This document shows positions 45,111-55,625 of a stretch of DNA of 64,000 nucleotides, one piece after another. The stretch comes from Azospirillum sp. B21. GTDB taxonomy: Bacteria > Pseudomonadota > Alphaproteobacteria > Azospirillales > Azospirillaceae. Within the stretch, counting starts at the first letter, position 1. Every line of letters begins with the position of its first letter. The position numbers and the translations under genes were made by a program. The DNA is taken from contig NZ_VTTO01000001.1 in NCBI RefSeq assembly GCF_008364825.1, positions 372,001-436,000 of the forward strand. Reading direction: 5' to 3'. Below the pieces are notes generated by a model. The model was not told the origin of the DNA. It did no database searches and was given only the letters and a program-made list of their open reading frames with translations.

Positions 45111-47345
45111 ATGGCGACCCTGATCATCACCGAGAAATCCAGTCAGGCGAAGGACCTGCGCGCGGCCCTGGGCGACCGTTACGGCCGCATCCTGCCGGCC
45201 GAGGGCCACCTGTTGCGGCTTGCCGAACCGGACGAGGTCGATCCCGCCTGGAAGCGCTGGTCGCCGACCCTGCTGAAGCCGGACGGGCTCTATCCCACCC
45301 GTCCCGACCAGGGCGGCAACAAGGCTGTGAAGCTGCAGGCGATCACCGCCGCGCTGCGCGCCTGCGACGAGGTGATCCTCGCCACCGACTGCGACCGCGA
45401 AGGCCAGTTGATCGGGCAGGAGATTCTGGAGCATGTCGGCTATCGCGGCAAGGTGCGGCGCGCTCTTTTCACGGCGCAGGACCCGAAGACCCTGCGCGAC
45501 GCCTTCGCGGCGCTGAAGCCCAACGACAGCATGCGCCCGCTCTACGAGGCGGCGGTGGCACGCCAGCAGGCCGACCAGATCTACAATCTGTCGCTGACCC
45601 GCACGGCGACCAAGACCCTGCTGGCCCCGGGCACCCGAGGCGTCATCGGCATCGGCCGAGTGAAGACCCCGACACTGGCCATCGTCTGTCTGCGCGAGCT
45701 GGAGATCCGCAACTTCAAGCCCGAGGATTATTTCGAGGTCGTCGCGACCGCCACTGTGGCGGAGGGCAGCTTCCAGATGCGCCACGCCCCGGCGCCGAAG
45801 GACCGCATCAAGGACCGCGCTGCGGCCGAGGCCATCGCCCGCGCCGCCGACAATCACCGCGGCCCGCTGACCGTGACGGTGGAGGAGAAGCGGCAGGCCC
45901 CGCCCAAGCTGTACGACCTGCCTTCGCTGCAGAAGACCTGCGGACAACGCTGGGGCTGGACCGCCGACCGCACGCTGTCGGTGGCGCAGGAGCTGTATGA
46001 CGGCGACGGCAAGAAGCTGATCACCTATCCGCGCGCCGAGGCGCGGTATCTGTCGGAGAACCAGATCGCCGACGTGCCGGCCATCGTCGGCGCGCTGACC
46101 CGGCTGCGCGGCTTCGCCCATCTCGACATTGCCCGCCCGGTGATCCGCAAGGGCAAGTCCGGCCATTTCTGCGACAAGGCGCTGGAGGGCGTGTCGCACC
46201 ATGCGGTGATCCCCAACGTCAATGTGCTGGACGATCTGGAGTCGCGGCTGGTCCGGCTGACCGACGACGAGAAGCGGCTCTATGCGCTGATCTGCCGGTC
46301 CTACCTCGCCGCCGTGATGCCGGACTACGAGTATCGCCAGACCAGCGTGACCATGCCGGTGCCGGTGGGGGGCAAGCCCGTCGCCTTCCGCGCCGTCGGC
46401 CGCATCCCGCTGAAGCTGGGCTGGAAGGCGGCCTTCGGCTCCGCCGAATCCGACGGCAAACCGGAGGAGGAGGCCGAGCAGACTTTGCCGCCGCTGACCG
46501 ATGGCGAGCCGGCGACGTTGAGCGACCCAAAGGTGGAGGCCAAGCGCACCCAGGCGCCGCCACGCTACAACGAAGGCACGCTGGTGGACGCCATGCAGAA
46601 CGCCTGGCGGTTCGTGGAGGAGCCGTCTCTGCGCGACCGGCTGAAGGAAGCCAAGGGAATCGGCACCCCGGCCACCCGCGCCGAAGTCATCAAGGGGCTG
46701 CGCAAGCAGAACCTGCTGGGCGCGGACGGGAAGTGGCTGGTGCCCACGCCCGCCGGCCTGCACCTGTTCGAGACGCTGCGCGCCGCCGCCCCCACCCTGG
46801 TGGATCCCGGGACAACCGCATTGTGGGAAATGAAGCTGGACGAGGTGGTCACCGGCCGCGCCGACTTCCGCCGCGTGATCGACGCCATCGCGACGGAGGC
46901 GGAACGGCTGATCGGTGCACTGGTCGGGCAGCGAGGCACGCTGCTGGACCTCGGCCTGCCTGCTCCCAAGGCACGATCCGCTCGCCGGGGCGTGGCCGGG
47001 CGCGGTGCGGCGGCGCGCGGCGGCGCTATGGGAAGCGACAACTCCGCGAAGCCGGTGCGTCGGCGGACGCGCAAGGCCGCCACACCCGCCGATGGCGAAC
47101 CGGCGGCACCGAAGCCGCGGCGCCCCCGCAAGGCCACGGCCACTCCGCCACCGGTGGCTGCGGTTGTGGACAGCGCGCCGGCAGCGGACAGCCCCTTGCC
47201 GGAGGGACGGCGACGCCGCGAACCGACCGAGCGCATGGTCGCCTTCGCCCGCAGCCTGGCTGAGCGCAAGGGCATTGCCCTGCCCGATCCCTGTCTGCGC
47301 GACTTCGACCAGTGCCGCAGTTTCCTGGACCAGCATGCCCGTTGA
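45111..47345 (+). CDS. topB: DNA topoisomerase III-like type IA topoisomerase
   Basis: 744-residue second type IA topoisomerase. The Toprim start MATLIITEKSSQAKDLRAAL, the acidic ILATDCDREGQLIG and the active site LITYPRAEARYL with Tyr306 are clear. In typical TopB the residues after YPR are S/T-D-S/C, here Ala-Glu-Ala. No zinc ribbon is seen. Instead there is a basic low-complexity linker (about 630-690) and a last segment RMVAFARSLAERKGIALPD resembling the small C-terminal repeat of some plasmid/TraE-type topoisomerases. The ATG at 45111 lacks a good ribosome-binding site; an in-frame ATG at 45069 would add 14 residues and overlap the divergent protease start. Confidence 0.9.
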   Translation: MATLIITEKSSQAKDLRAALGDRYGRILPAEGHLLRLAEPDEVDPAWKRWSPTLLKPDGLYPTRPDQGGNKAVKLQAITAALRACDEVILATDCDREGQLIGQEILEHVGYRGKVRRALFTAQDPKTLRDAFAALKPNDSMRPLYEAAVARQQADQIYNLSLTRTATKTLLAPGTRGVIGIGRVKTPTLAIVCLRELEIRNFKPEDYFEVVATATVAEGSFQMRHAPAPKDRIKDRAAAEAIARAADNHRGPLTVTVEEKRQAPPKLYDLPSLQKTCGQRWGWTADRTLSVAQELYDGDGKKLITYPRAEARYLSENQIADVPAIVGALTRLRGFAHLDIARPVIRKGKSGHFCDKALEGVSHHAVIPNVNVLDDLESRLVRLTDDEKRLYALICRSYLAAVMPDYEYRQTSVTMPVPVGGKPVAFRAVGRIPLKLGWKAAFGSAESDGKPEEEAEQTLPPLTDGEPATLSDPKVEAKRTQAPPRYNEGTLVDAMQNAWRFVEEPSLRDRLKEAKGIGTPATRAEVIKGLRKQNLLGADGKWLVPTPAGLHLFETLRAAAPTLVDPGTTALWEMKLDEVVTGRADFRRVIDAIATEAERLIGALVGQRGTLLDLGLPAPKARSARRGVAGRGAAARGGAMGSDNSAKPVRRRTRKAATPADGEPAAPKPRRPRKATATPPPVAAVVDSAPAADSPLPEGRRRREPTERMVAFARSLAERKGIALPDPCLRDFDQCRSFLDQHAR

Positions 47346-47561
47346 AGGTTCCATCCTGGGCGTCGAGAAATCCGGCCACTGCGACAGCTACCAGACCCCT
47401 ATGTGCAGTATCCCGGCGATTGGATGATGTTGCCGTGCACGTCCTCGACACGGCATCGGCATGAAAGACCAGCCGCCCCCTGCGGTGAGCAGCGACCGGC
47501 GGAGGGGCGTCCCATCGGGCGCCCCGTTCCGGTGGTATCAGCAATGCTGACGTCGATCCGG

Positions 47562-47996
47562 TCAGGGTTGCGGCGTGGCCGGTGGAGAAGGTTGCTGAGT
47601 AACCGGCTGAGACGATTTCGGAGTGACCGGTGGATATGAAAGATCGGAATAGGCACGGTTTGTCGTTCTGCCCTTAAGGGCACGAACCGCTGCGATCTGC
47701 TCCTTGAACGCATACACCGCAGCGGCCTGTTGATCGGTAAGTTGTTTCATGTCGAGTGTTGCCAGAAGCACATCGACGGCATCAGCCAATCTGCCGATCT
47801 GACGCCCGTAACTCCCGACCTCATTCAATATTTCGCTCTCCGCTTTGGAGCTACCCGGGTTCCCGAGAACGATGTTGAACAACCCCCAGTTGGAGTAAGG
47901 GAGGTTCCAGGTCCAAGGGTTGATAGCCTGAAGGACATCGCCGGACAGCGGAGCTTTTCCAGCATACGTGGAGAAGGGCGCAAAGAATGGAAACAT
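47562..47996 (-). CDS. Hypothetical protein, unknown family
   Basis: 144-residue protein starting MFPFFAPFSTYAGKAPLSGD. The central part (QAINPWTWNLPYSNWGLFNI, then EVGSYGRQIGRLADAVDVLL) is predicted helical, and the tail is Pro/Gln/Thr-rich (QPVTQQPSPPATPQP). GGAGG six bases before the ATG at 47996 supports the start; longer in-frame starts are possible to 48083. The region is visibly less GC-rich than its neighbours and codon use is more relaxed, so recent acquisition is possible. It lies alone between the topoisomerase gene and tRNA-Val. I recognise no family and infer no function. Confidence 0.6.
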   Translation of the reverse strand: MFPFFAPFSTYAGKAPLSGDVLQAINPWTWNLPYSNWGLFNIVLGNPGSSKAESEILNEVGSYGRQIGRLADAVDVLLATLDMKQLTDQQAAAVYAFKEQIAAVRALKGRTTNRAYSDLSYPPVTPKSSQPVTQQPSPPATPQP

Positions 47997-48130
47997 GTGA
48001 ACCTCCATCGAGCGAGTCTTGAGAGATTGCACGCGCAACGTTTCTCCTGCCACAAATTTTCGCCTACAGTCTCTCCCATACACTTCTTGGCGGAGCTTTC
48101 ACAGTCATCCCCTGTTACCCAGACACGACA

Positions 48131-48151
48131 AAGGCCCCGCAGTGGGGCCTT
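48131..48151 (-). terminator. Terminator downstream of tRNA-Val
   Basis: 8-bp stem AAGGCCCC / GGGGCCTT with a 5-base loop, followed on the minus strand by TTTGTCGT. It lies 28 bases past the tRNA 3' end, which is itself followed at once by ATTTTTTC. Confidence 0.75.
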
Positions 48152-48179
48152 GGCGTCACAGACAATTCACTGAAAAAAT

Positions 48180-48254
48180 TGGTGGGCGATGAGGGGATCG
48201 AACCCCCGACATTCTCGGTGTAAACGAGACGCTCTACCGCTGAGCTAATCGCCC
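48180..48254 (-). tRNA. tRNA-Val (anticodon TAC)
   Basis: 75-base tRNA including an encoded CCA. The acceptor stem is GGGCGAT / ATCGCCC. The D arm is TAGCTCAGCGGTAGAGC, the anticodon stem TCTCG / CGAGA holds loop TTTACAC (anticodon TAC), and the T arm is GGGGGTTCGATCCCC. It lies 109 bases downstream of hupB on the same strand. Confidence 0.97.
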
Positions 48255-48287
48255 GAAGCCTGAAAAAGGCTTTGCTTTCAAACGCTA

Positions 48288-48313
48288 GCCGGCCGGGTGG
48301 TGGCCCGGCCGGC
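48288..48313 (-). terminator. GC-rich hairpin between hupB and tRNA-Val
   Basis: Perfect 10-bp stem GCCGGCCGGG / CCCGGCCGGC with loop TGGTGG, 51 bases after the hupB stop. Without a T tract it may be a processing or Rho-assisted end separating hupB from the tRNA. Confidence 0.6.
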
Positions 48314-48363
48314 CGCACTATGCCCTGAATGGGCCGGAAACTTCAAGCCTGTCCGGCTGAAGC

Positions 48364-48636
48364 TCAGTTCAGCGCGTCCTTGAGGGTCTTGCCGGCCTTG
48401 AACTTCGGCTGCTTGGACGCCGGAATGTCGATCTTCTCGCCCGTGCGCGGGTTGCGGCCTTCGGTCGCGGGACGCTCAGCCACCGCAAAGGTGCCGAAGC
48501 CGACCAGACGGACCTCATCGCCGTTCTTCAAGGATTCGGCGATGCTGTCGAACACGGCGTCGACGGCCTTCGTGGCGTCGGTCTTGGACAAACCGGACGC
48601 TTCGGCAACATGCGCCACGAGATCGTTCTTGTTCAC
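48364..48636 (-). CDS. hupB: HU family nucleoid protein
   Basis: 90-residue histone-like DNA-bending protein. It starts MNKNDLVAHVAEASGLSKTD from a GTG codon with GGGGG five bases upstream. The beta-arm region RPATEGRNPRTGEKIDIPAS contains the intercalating Pro of the NPRTGE motif. Its position directly after lon is the usual one for hupB, and it closes the tig-clpP-clpX-lon-hupB series. A stable hairpin follows. Confidence 0.97.
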   Translation of the reverse strand: MNKNDLVAHVAEASGLSKTDATKAVDAVFDSIAESLKNGDEVRLVGFGTFAVAERPATEGRNPRTGEKIDIPASKQPKFKAGKTLKDALN

Positions 48637-48833
48637 GCAATCCCCCTTCCAAATTCAGCAAATACTGAAAGACAAAAGCCGCCCCAGGACTTTTCGTCCA
48701 CGACTTATTGGAAGCAAAGGATAAGCACAGCGTTTGCCGCCCGTCAATTCCCGACGGGCGGCATAGCTCATCATGTTCCAAAAGTCGCGCGTCCGGTGGC
48801 GGCCACGATCGGATCGCAACCGCCGGCCCCGGA

Positions 48834-51248
48834 TCAGTGACGTAGGGCCTCTCCGTCGGCGCCCTTCTCCTGGACCTTCGCCGCGGCCGGATCGACCTCC
48901 GGCTCGGTCCATTCGATGGGCTCCAACGGGCGCACCAGCGCGTTGCGCAGAACCTCGTCCACCGTGCTGACGGGCATGATCTCCAGCCCGCGCTTCACGT
49001 TGTCCGGAATGTCCGCCAGATCCTTCTCGTTGTCCTTCGGGATCAGAACATGCTTGATGCCGCCGCGCAGTGCGGCCAGCAGCTTCTCCTTCAGGCCGCC
49101 GATCGGCAGCACCCGGCCGCGCAGCGTGATCTCGCCGGTCATCGCCACGTCCTTGCGCACCGGGATGCCGGTCAGCACCGAGACGATGGAGGTGGCCATG
49201 GCGACACCGGCCGACGGGCCATCCTTCGGCGTGGCGCCTTCGGGAACGTGGACGTGGATGTCCTTCTTCTCGAACAGCGTCGGCTTGATGCCGAAGGCGA
49301 CGGCGCGCGACTTGACGTAGCTTTCGGCCGCCTGGACCGATTCCTTCATCACGTCGCCCAGCTTGCCGGTGGTGGTGACGCGGCCCTTGCCGGGCAGGCC
49401 GACGGCCTCGATCGACAGCAGCTCGCCGCCAACCTCGGTCCAGGCCAGACCGGTGGTGACGCCCACCAGATCCTCCAGCTCTGCCTCGCCATAGTGGAAG
49501 CGGCGGACGCCGGCATACTTGTCCAGGTTGCGGCGGGTGACCGAAACCTTGGCGCCGCCGGTGCCCTTCAGCAGGATCTCCTTCACCGCCTTGCGGCAGA
49601 GGTTGGCGATCTCACGCTCCAGGCTGCGGACGCCGGCTTCCCGCGTGTAGTAGCGGACCAGATCGCGCAGCGCGTCGTCGGAGATGGTGAACTCGCCCTT
49701 CTTCAGGCCGTTCGCCTCGATCTGCTTCTCGATCAGGTGGCGCTTGGAGATCTCGACCTTTTCGTCCTCGGTGTAGCCGGCGACGCGGATGATCTCCATG
49801 CGGTCCAGCAGCGGCTGCGGCATGCGCATCGTGTTGGCGGTGCAGACGAACATCACGTCGGACAGGTCGTAGTCGACCTCCAGGTAATGGTCGTTGAAGG
49901 TGCCGTTCTGCTCCGGATCCAAGACCTCCAGCAGGGCGGACGACGGATCGCCGCGCCAGTCGGCGCCAAGCTTGTCGATCTCGTCCAGCAGGAAGAGCGG
50001 GTTGGAGGACTTCGCCTTCTTCATGCCCTGGATGACCTTGCCGGGCATCGAGCCGATGTAGGTGCGGCGGTGACCGCGAACCTCGGCCTCGTCACGGACG
50101 CCGCCCAGCGACATGCGGACGAAGTTGCGGCCGGTGGACTTGGCGATCGACTTGCCGAGCGAGGTCTTGCCGACGCCGGGCGGGCCGACGAGGCAGAGGA
50201 TCGGACCCTTGACCTTGTTCATCCGGTTCTGGACGGCAAGATATTCGAGGATACGCTCCTTGACTTTCTCCAGACCGTAATGGTCGGCGTCCAGTACCTT
50301 CTGGGCCAGCTTCAGGTCGCGCTTCACCTTGGTGCGCTTCTTCCACGGAATGGACAGCATCCAATCCAGGTAGTTGCGGACCACGGTGGCTTCCGCGGAC
50401 ATCGGGCTCATCGACCGCAGCTTCTTCAGCTCGGCCAGAGCCTTTTCGCGGGCTTCCTTGGAGAAGCGGGTCTTGTTGATCTTCTCTTCCAGCTCCGCCG
50501 ATTCGTCGCGGCCGTCCTCGGTCTCGCCGAGTTCCTTCTGGATCGCCTTCAGCTGCTCGTTCAGATAGTACTCGCGCTGGGTCTTCTCCATCTGCCGCTT
50601 GACGCGGTTGCGGATGCGCTTTTCCACCTGCAGAACGCCGATCTCGCCTTCCATGAAGGCATAGACCCGCTCCAGACGCTCCGACACCGTAGCGCATTCC
50701 AGAAGCTGCTGCTTTTCCGGAATCTTCAGCGCCAGATGCGAGGCGACGGTGTCGGCCAGCTTGCCGGCTTCCTCGATCTGGTTGATCGAGACCAACACTT
50801 CCGGCGGAATCTTCTTGTTGAGCTTGATGTACTGCTCGAACTGGGAGACGACGGCGCGGCTCAGGGCTTCAAGCTCCTGGTTCTCGCCGGTCTTTTCCTC
50901 GACCAGTTCGGCCTGGGCCTGGAAGAACTCCTCATTGTCGGCGAACTTGGTGATGGCGGCACGCTGGCCGCCTTCCACCAGCACCTTGACGGTCCCGTCC
51001 GGCAGCTTGAGCAGCTGCAACACGGTGCCGACGGTGCCGACGCTGTAGATGTCGGCCGGAGTCGGATCGTCCTGCGCGGCGTTCTTCTGGGTGACGAGCA
51101 GGATCTGCTTGTCATCCTTCATCACGTCTTCCAGCGCGCGCACGGACTTCTCGCGCCCGACGAACAGCGGCACGATCATGTGGGGGAAGACCACGATGTC
51201 GCGCAGCGGCAGGACCGGGTAGAGGGCACCACGGGAGAGTTCGATCAT
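48834..51248 (-). CDS. lon: ATP-dependent protease Lon
   Basis: 804-residue cytosolic AAA+ serine protease for damaged and regulatory proteins. The N-terminal substrate domain starts [20 protein letters not shown]. The ATPase has Walker [15 protein letters not shown] near 356 and [20 protein letters not shown]. The protease domain has catalytic Ser679 in [11 protein letters not shown] and the Lys in [12 protein letters not shown]. The ATG at 51248 has GAGG eight bases upstream; an in-frame extension to 51299 is not conserved. clpX lies 477 bases upstream, with its own terminator, so lon has its own promoter. Confidence 0.98.
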   Translation of the reverse strand: MIELSRGALYPVLPLRDIVVFPHMIVPLFVGREKSVRALEDVMKDDKQILLVTQKNAAQDDPTPADIYSVGTVGTVLQLLKLPDGTVKVLVEGGQRAAITKFADNEEFFQAQAELVEEKTGENQELEALSRAVVSQFEQYIKLNKKIPPEVLVSINQIEEAGKLADTVASHLALKIPEKQQLLECATVSERLERVYAFMEGEIGVLQVEKRIRNRVKRQMEKTQREYYLNEQLKAIQKELGETEDGRDESAELEEKINKTRFSKEAREKALAELKKLRSMSPMSAEATVVRNYLDWMLSIPWKKRTKVKRDLKLAQKVLDADHYGLEKVKERILEYLAVQNRMNKVKGPILCLVGPPGVGKTSLGKSIAKSTGRNFVRMSLGGVRDEAEVRGHRRTYIGSMPGKVIQGMKKAKSSNPLFLLDEIDKLGADWRGDPSSALLEVLDPEQNGTFNDHYLEVDYDLSDVMFVCTANTMRMPQPLLDRMEIIRVAGYTEDEKVEISKRHLIEKQIEANGLKKGEFTISDDALRDLVRYYTREAGVRSLEREIANLCRKAVKEILLKGTGGAKVSVTRRNLDKYAGVRRFHYGEAELEDLVGVTTGLAWTEVGGELLSIEAVGLPGKGRVTTTGKLGDVMKESVQAAESYVKSRAVAFGIKPTLFEKKDIHVHVPEGATPKDGPSAGVAMATSIVSVLTGIPVRKDVAMTGEITLRGRVLPIGGLKEKLLAALRGGIKHVLIPKDNEKDLADIPDNVKRGLEIMPVSTVDEVLRNALVRPLEPIEWTEPEVDPAAAKVQEKGADGEALRH

Positions 51249-51652
51249 GGGCAGGGCCTCGATGAATGGATCGCCGCCAGCCCGGAATGGGCCTGACACA
51301 GCCCCCGCCTCGGGTTGAGCGCGGGGATCGCCTACGGCACTCGACTAACGTGGCACACGCCCATGCGCCCTTCAAGTGGCTGCGGCTTCCTTCGCGCCGT
51401 TTCCACGGGGTGAAATGGCCGTTCCACCGGCCAACACCGCGTTTATTCCCCTTTCGGGCGGCTTGAACACCGGTTCCGACCGGTTTGGCGCCCGTTCGGC
51501 GGCCCGATGGGGAGCATTGCAGCCCCGTTCTCGCCCCAACCCAGGACAGGACCGCCATGACGGCTCCGGAGAGGCGACGATTCGGATCGGAGAGCGGGCA
51601 ACCCTTTGCACCGGAGGCACCGGGACCATGCGGATAGAAGGAAAGAGCGGCA
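51249..51652. other. Intergenic region between clpX and lon
   Basis: About 400 bases with no convincing gene. Near lon it holds a candidate heat-shock-type promoter (51346-51376). Around 51466-51486 there are two ACCGGT sequences close together (ACCGGTTCCGACCGGT), a small self-complementary cluster that may be a regulator site. Short ORFs on both strands show no family features. Confidence 0.4.
51346..51376 (-). promoter_or_regulatory. Possible heat-shock-type promoter of lon
   Basis: On the minus strand, CTTGAA (51371-51376) is followed after 17 bases by CCACGTTA (51346-51353), about 98 bases before the lon ATG. The -35 matches the RpoH core CTTGAA; the -10 is only partly similar to CCCCAT. 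Weak prediction. Confidence 0.3.
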
Positions 51653-51654
51653 GA

Positions 51655-51684
51655 CAAAAGAAAAGGGGCGCCGAAGCGCCCCTT
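51655..51684 (-). terminator. Terminator downstream of clpX
   Basis: 9-bp stem AAGGGGCGC / GCGCCCCTT closed by a stable TTCG tetraloop and followed on the minus strand by TTCTTTTG. It lies 41 bases after the clpX stop codon. A textbook intrinsic terminator. Confidence 0.92.
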
Positions 51685-51725
51685 CATTCGCCGCGTCGCG
51701 ATACGCGCGAGAGAGTGTCACCGGG

Positions 51726-52988
51726 TCAGGCGCCCGGCGCCTCGCTGCGTCGTTCGGCATGGACGTAGAGCGGCTTGGCGCGCCCTTCGACCACTTCCTT
51801 GTTGACCAGGATGCTCTCGATGCCGGTCAGGCCCGGCAGGTCGAACATCGGGTCGAGCAGGATGGCTTCCATGATCGATCGCAGGCCGCGGGCGCCGGTC
51901 TTGCGGGCAATCGCCTTGTGGGCAATGGCGCGCATGGCGTCCTCGGAGAACTCCAGATGGACGTCCTCCATCTCGAACAGGCGCTGGTACTGCTTGACCA
52001 GGGCGTTCTTCGGCTTGCTGAGGATCTCGACCAGCGCCGCCTCGTCCAGGTCGGACAGGGTGGCCAGCACCGGCAGGCGGCCGATGAACTCGGGGATCAG
52101 GCCGAACTTCAGCAGATCCTCGGGCTCGACCTCGTGCAGGATCTCGCCGGTCGCGCGCTCGTCGGCGGAGCGCACATCGGCACCGAAGCCGATGCTGGTG
52201 CCCTTGCCGCGCTGGGCGATGATCTTGTCCAGGCCGGCGAAGGCGCCGCCGCAGATGAACAGGATGTTGCTGGTGTCGACTTGCAGGAATTCCTGCTGCG
52301 GATGCTTGCGCCCGCCCTGCGGCGGCACGGAGGCGACGGTGCCCTCCATGATCTTCAGCAGGGCCTGCTGCACGCCCTCGCCCGACACGTCGCGCGTGAT
52401 CGACGGGTTGTCGGACTTGCGGCTGATCTTGTCGACCTCGTCGATGTAGACGATGCCGCGCTGCGCCCGCTCCACATTGTAGTCGGCGGCCTGCAGCAGC
52501 TTGAGGATGATGTTCTCGACGTCCTCGCCGACGTAACCGGCTTCGGTCAGCGTCGTGGCGTCGGCCATGGTGAAGGGAACGTCGATGATGCGGGCCAGGG
52601 TCTGGGCCAGCAGCGTCTTGCCGCAGCCGGTCGGACCGATCAGCAGGATGTTCGACTTCGCCAGTTCGACGTCGTTGTGCTTCGTCCCGTGGGCGAGGCG
52701 TTTGTAATGGTTGTGGACCGCCACCGACAGCACGCGCTTGGCGTAGGACTGTCCGATAACGTAATCGTCGAGCACCGCATGAATGTCGCGCGGAGTCGGA
52801 ACCCCATCGCGGGACTTCACGAGGGTCGTCTTGTTCTCCTCGCGAATGATGTCCATGCACAGTTCGACGCATTCATCGCAGATGAACACCGTCGGACCGG
52901 CAATCAGCTTGCGGACCTCGTGCTGGCTCTTGCCGCAGAAGGAGCAGTAGAGCGTATTCTTCGAATCGCCGCTGCTGGACTTGCTCAT
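51726..52988 (-). CDS. clpX: ATP-dependent Clp protease ATP-binding subunit ClpX
   Basis: 420-residue AAA+ unfoldase that feeds substrates to ClpP. The N-terminal zinc-binding domain has Cys15, 18, 37 and 40 (CSFC, CDEC). Walker A GPTGCGKT lies at 118-125, followed by the pore loop GYVGEDVEN and Walker [10 protein letters not shown]. The ClpP-contacting IGF loop appears within [10 protein letters not shown]. In alphaproteobacteria ClpXP degrades cell-cycle regulators such as CtrA, which fits the presence of divK-pleD in the same window. clpP is 254 bases upstream on the same strand. Confidence 0.98.
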   Translation of the reverse strand: MSKSSSGDSKNTLYCSFCGKSQHEVRKLIAGPTVFICDECVELCMDIIREENKTTLVKSRDGVPTPRDIHAVLDDYVIGQSYAKRVLSVAVHNHYKRLAHGTKHNDVELAKSNILLIGPTGCGKTLLAQTLARIIDVPFTMADATTLTEAGYVGEDVENIILKLLQAADYNVERAQRGIVYIDEVDKISRKSDNPSITRDVSGEGVQQALLKIMEGTVASVPPQGGRKHPQQEFLQVDTSNILFICGGAFAGLDKIIAQRGKGTSIGFGADVRSADERATGEILHEVEPEDLLKFGLIPEFIGRLPVLATLSDLDEAALVEILSKPKNALVKQYQRLFEMEDVHLEFSEDAMRAIAHKAIARKTGARGLRSIMEAILLDPMFDLPGLTGIESILVNKEVVEGRAKPLYVHAERRSEAPGA

Positions 52989-53242
52989 CGGTACTCCGTC
53001 ATCTCGCGGGAGGCGTGGCCCCTAGGACCATGCCCGTTCGCGGCGCCCCCCGACGCCGGTCCTACTCAGGTTATCGCGGACGACGCCCGCGACAAGGTCA
53101 TGCGCCGATTTGGCGACGCATCACGATCCGCATATCCGGGTCCCTCTCGGGACTTCCCCTATGACCGGATCGTGTCACTGCCATTCAACAACAGCGTCAC
53201 GACCCGATCAACCCTTTGTTGGGAGGGCTCAGGAATGGTGGC

Positions 53243-53869
<627 letters not shown>

Positions 53870-53942
53870 GTGTTCTTCCCTGCCCCCGCAGTTGGCTGAA
53901 CCGGTGATCGTTGCCGGCACGGAACCACATATAGGAACCTTT

Positions 53943-53966
53943 GGGGGCGGATGGTAGTCCGCCCCC
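53943..53966. other. Hairpin between tig and clpP
   Basis: Perfect 9-bp stem GGGGGCGGA / TCCGCCCCC with loop TGGTAG, 15 bases past the tig stop and about 75 before the clpP start. No T tract follows on the coding (minus) strand, so it is more likely a partial attenuator or a stability element than a full stop. Confidence 0.5.
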
Positions 53967-53981
53967 ACTCCTTTTGGGGAG

Positions 53982-55313
53982 TTAGGCGGCCTCAGCCTCG
54001 TCCTCGTCCTTCGTCAGCTCTTCGACGCTGACGGTCTTCTCGGTCACCTTGGCCTGATCCAGGATGTGATCGACGACCTTGTCCTCGAAGATCGGGGCGC
54101 GGAGATTCTCGAGCGCCTGCTGGTTCTGCTTGAAGAACTCGAACACCTGACGCTCCTGGCCGGGGAAGCGGCGGGCTTCGTTGATCAGGGCGCGGTTCAC
54201 CTCGTCCTGGGTGACCTGGATGTTGTTGCGGCGGCCGACTTCCGACAGCAGCAGACCCAGGCGGACGCGGCGCTCGGCGATCGAGCGGTATTCGGCCTTC
54301 AGGTCGTCCTCGGACTTGTTGGCATCCTCGCCGGCCGTGCCGTTCTTCAGCTCTTCCTGCAGGCGGGCCCAGATACCCTCGAACTCGATGTCGACCATGC
54401 CGGCCGGCACCTCGAACGAATGGGCCTCGGCCAGCTTGTCGAGCAGCTGGCGCTTCACGCGCAGGCGCGACAGGCCGTCATACTCGCCCTTGATGCGGTC
54501 GCGGATGGCTTCGCGCATCTTTTCCAGGCTCTCCATGCCGAACTCCTTGGCGAGTTCGTCATTCACCTCGGCCGGGACGTTCTTGCGCAGCTCCTTCACG
54601 TCGACCTCGAAGACCGTCGCGGCACCCTTCAGGCGCTCATGCGGGTAGTCTTCCGGGAAGGTGACGTTGACGGTGCGGTGCTCGCCGGCCTTGGCGCCGA
54701 TCAGCTGCTCCTCGAAGCCCGGCACGAAGCGGCCGGCGCCGAGTTCCAGCGGATAGTCCTTGCCGTCCATGCCCGGCAGGGCCTCGCCATCCACGGAACC
54801 GGCGAAGTCGATCACGGCGATGTCGCCGGTCTCGGCAGCGCGGTCCTCGGTGACCGGGGCCTGGGTCGAGTGGGCCGAGGCCAGACGGGCCAGCGCCTCT
54901 TCCACCGACTCGTCGGTGACCTCGGCGACCGGCTTCTCCAGCTCGATGCCGGTGAACTCGCCCGGCTCGACGTCCGGCAGCAGTTCGACCGCCATCTTGT
55001 AGGTGAGGTCGCCGCCGTCCTCGTACTTCTCGACCTCGATCTTCGGCTGCAGGGCGACGCGCAGGCCGCGCTCGCTCAGCGCCTGGCGCGAGCTGTCGGA
55101 GATGGCGTCCTCCAGCACCTCGGACAGCACGCCGCCGAAATAGCGCTGCTTGATCACGGTGACCGGCACCTTGCCCGGACGGAAGCCCGGCAGCTGGACC
55201 GTGCGGCGCAGCTCTTCCAGCTTGCCGTTCACCTTCTCTTCGATGTCCTTGGCGGAAATGACGACCTGAAATTCGCGCTTGAGGCCGTCGGTGCTGGTCT
55301 CGGTGATGTTCAT
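53982..55313 (-). CDS. tig: Trigger factor
   Basis: 443-residue ribosome-bound chaperone and peptidyl-prolyl isomerase. The N-terminal ribosome-binding domain has the signature [18 protein letters not shown]. The FKBP-type domain (about 150-245) includes [20 protein letters not shown] and the [17 protein letters not shown] stretch. The helical C-terminal domain ends in an acidic tail ([10 protein letters not shown]). The ATG at 55313 begins [16 protein letters not shown]. It heads the Clp/Lon cluster, 92 bases after tRNA-Leu. Confidence 0.98.
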   Translation of the reverse strand: MNITETSTDGLKREFQVVISAKDIEEKVNGKLEELRRTVQLPGFRPGKVPVTVIKQRYFGGVLSEVLEDAISDSSRQALSERGLRVALQPKIEVEKYEDGGDLTYKMAVELLPDVEPGEFTGIELEKPVAEVTDESVEEALARLASAHSTQAPVTEDRAAETGDIAVIDFAGSVDGEALPGMDGKDYPLELGAGRFVPGFEEQLIGAKAGEHRTVNVTFPEDYPHERLKGAATVFEVDVKELRKNVPAEVNDELAKEFGMESLEKMREAIRDRIKGEYDGLSRLRVKRQLLDKLAEAHSFEVPAGMVDIEFEGIWARLQEELKNGTAGEDANKSEDDLKAEYRSIAERRVRLGLLLSEVGRRNNIQVTQDEVNRALINEARRFPGQERQVFEFFKQNQQALENLRAPIFEDKVVDHILDQAKVTEKTVSVEELTKDEDEAEAA

Positions 55314-55404
55314 CGGAACGAAAGCCTATCTCGTTGGTCCGGCCCGGCGGCGCCCGTCCGGGCGGCCCGAATCCGTGTTGTCCATGCGGTTCAAGGTGTT
55401 GCCA

Positions 55405-55489
<85 letters not shown>

Positions 55490-55625
55490 GTTCATGGCAA
55501 AGGCAGCCGCGACGGGTGCCGCAACACCCGCCGGACCGCCGGCGAAGTCCGGTCTATAGCACAGCGCGCCGGAAGCAAACAGGCAAAATGGCCCCGCTCA
55601 ATTGAGTGAGGTCAGACTGTTCGCC

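Noticed and set aside
45093..47354. Continuation of the protease frame far upstream, antisense to the topoisomerase gene
   Set aside because: The open frame upstream of the TTG at 45092 is antisense to a real gene; the signal peptide just inside that TTG marks the natural start.
53870..53968. N-terminal extension of ClpP to 53968
   Set aside because: It would cross the hairpin at 53943-53966 and adds residues absent from ClpP proteins; the ATG at 53869 is the family start.
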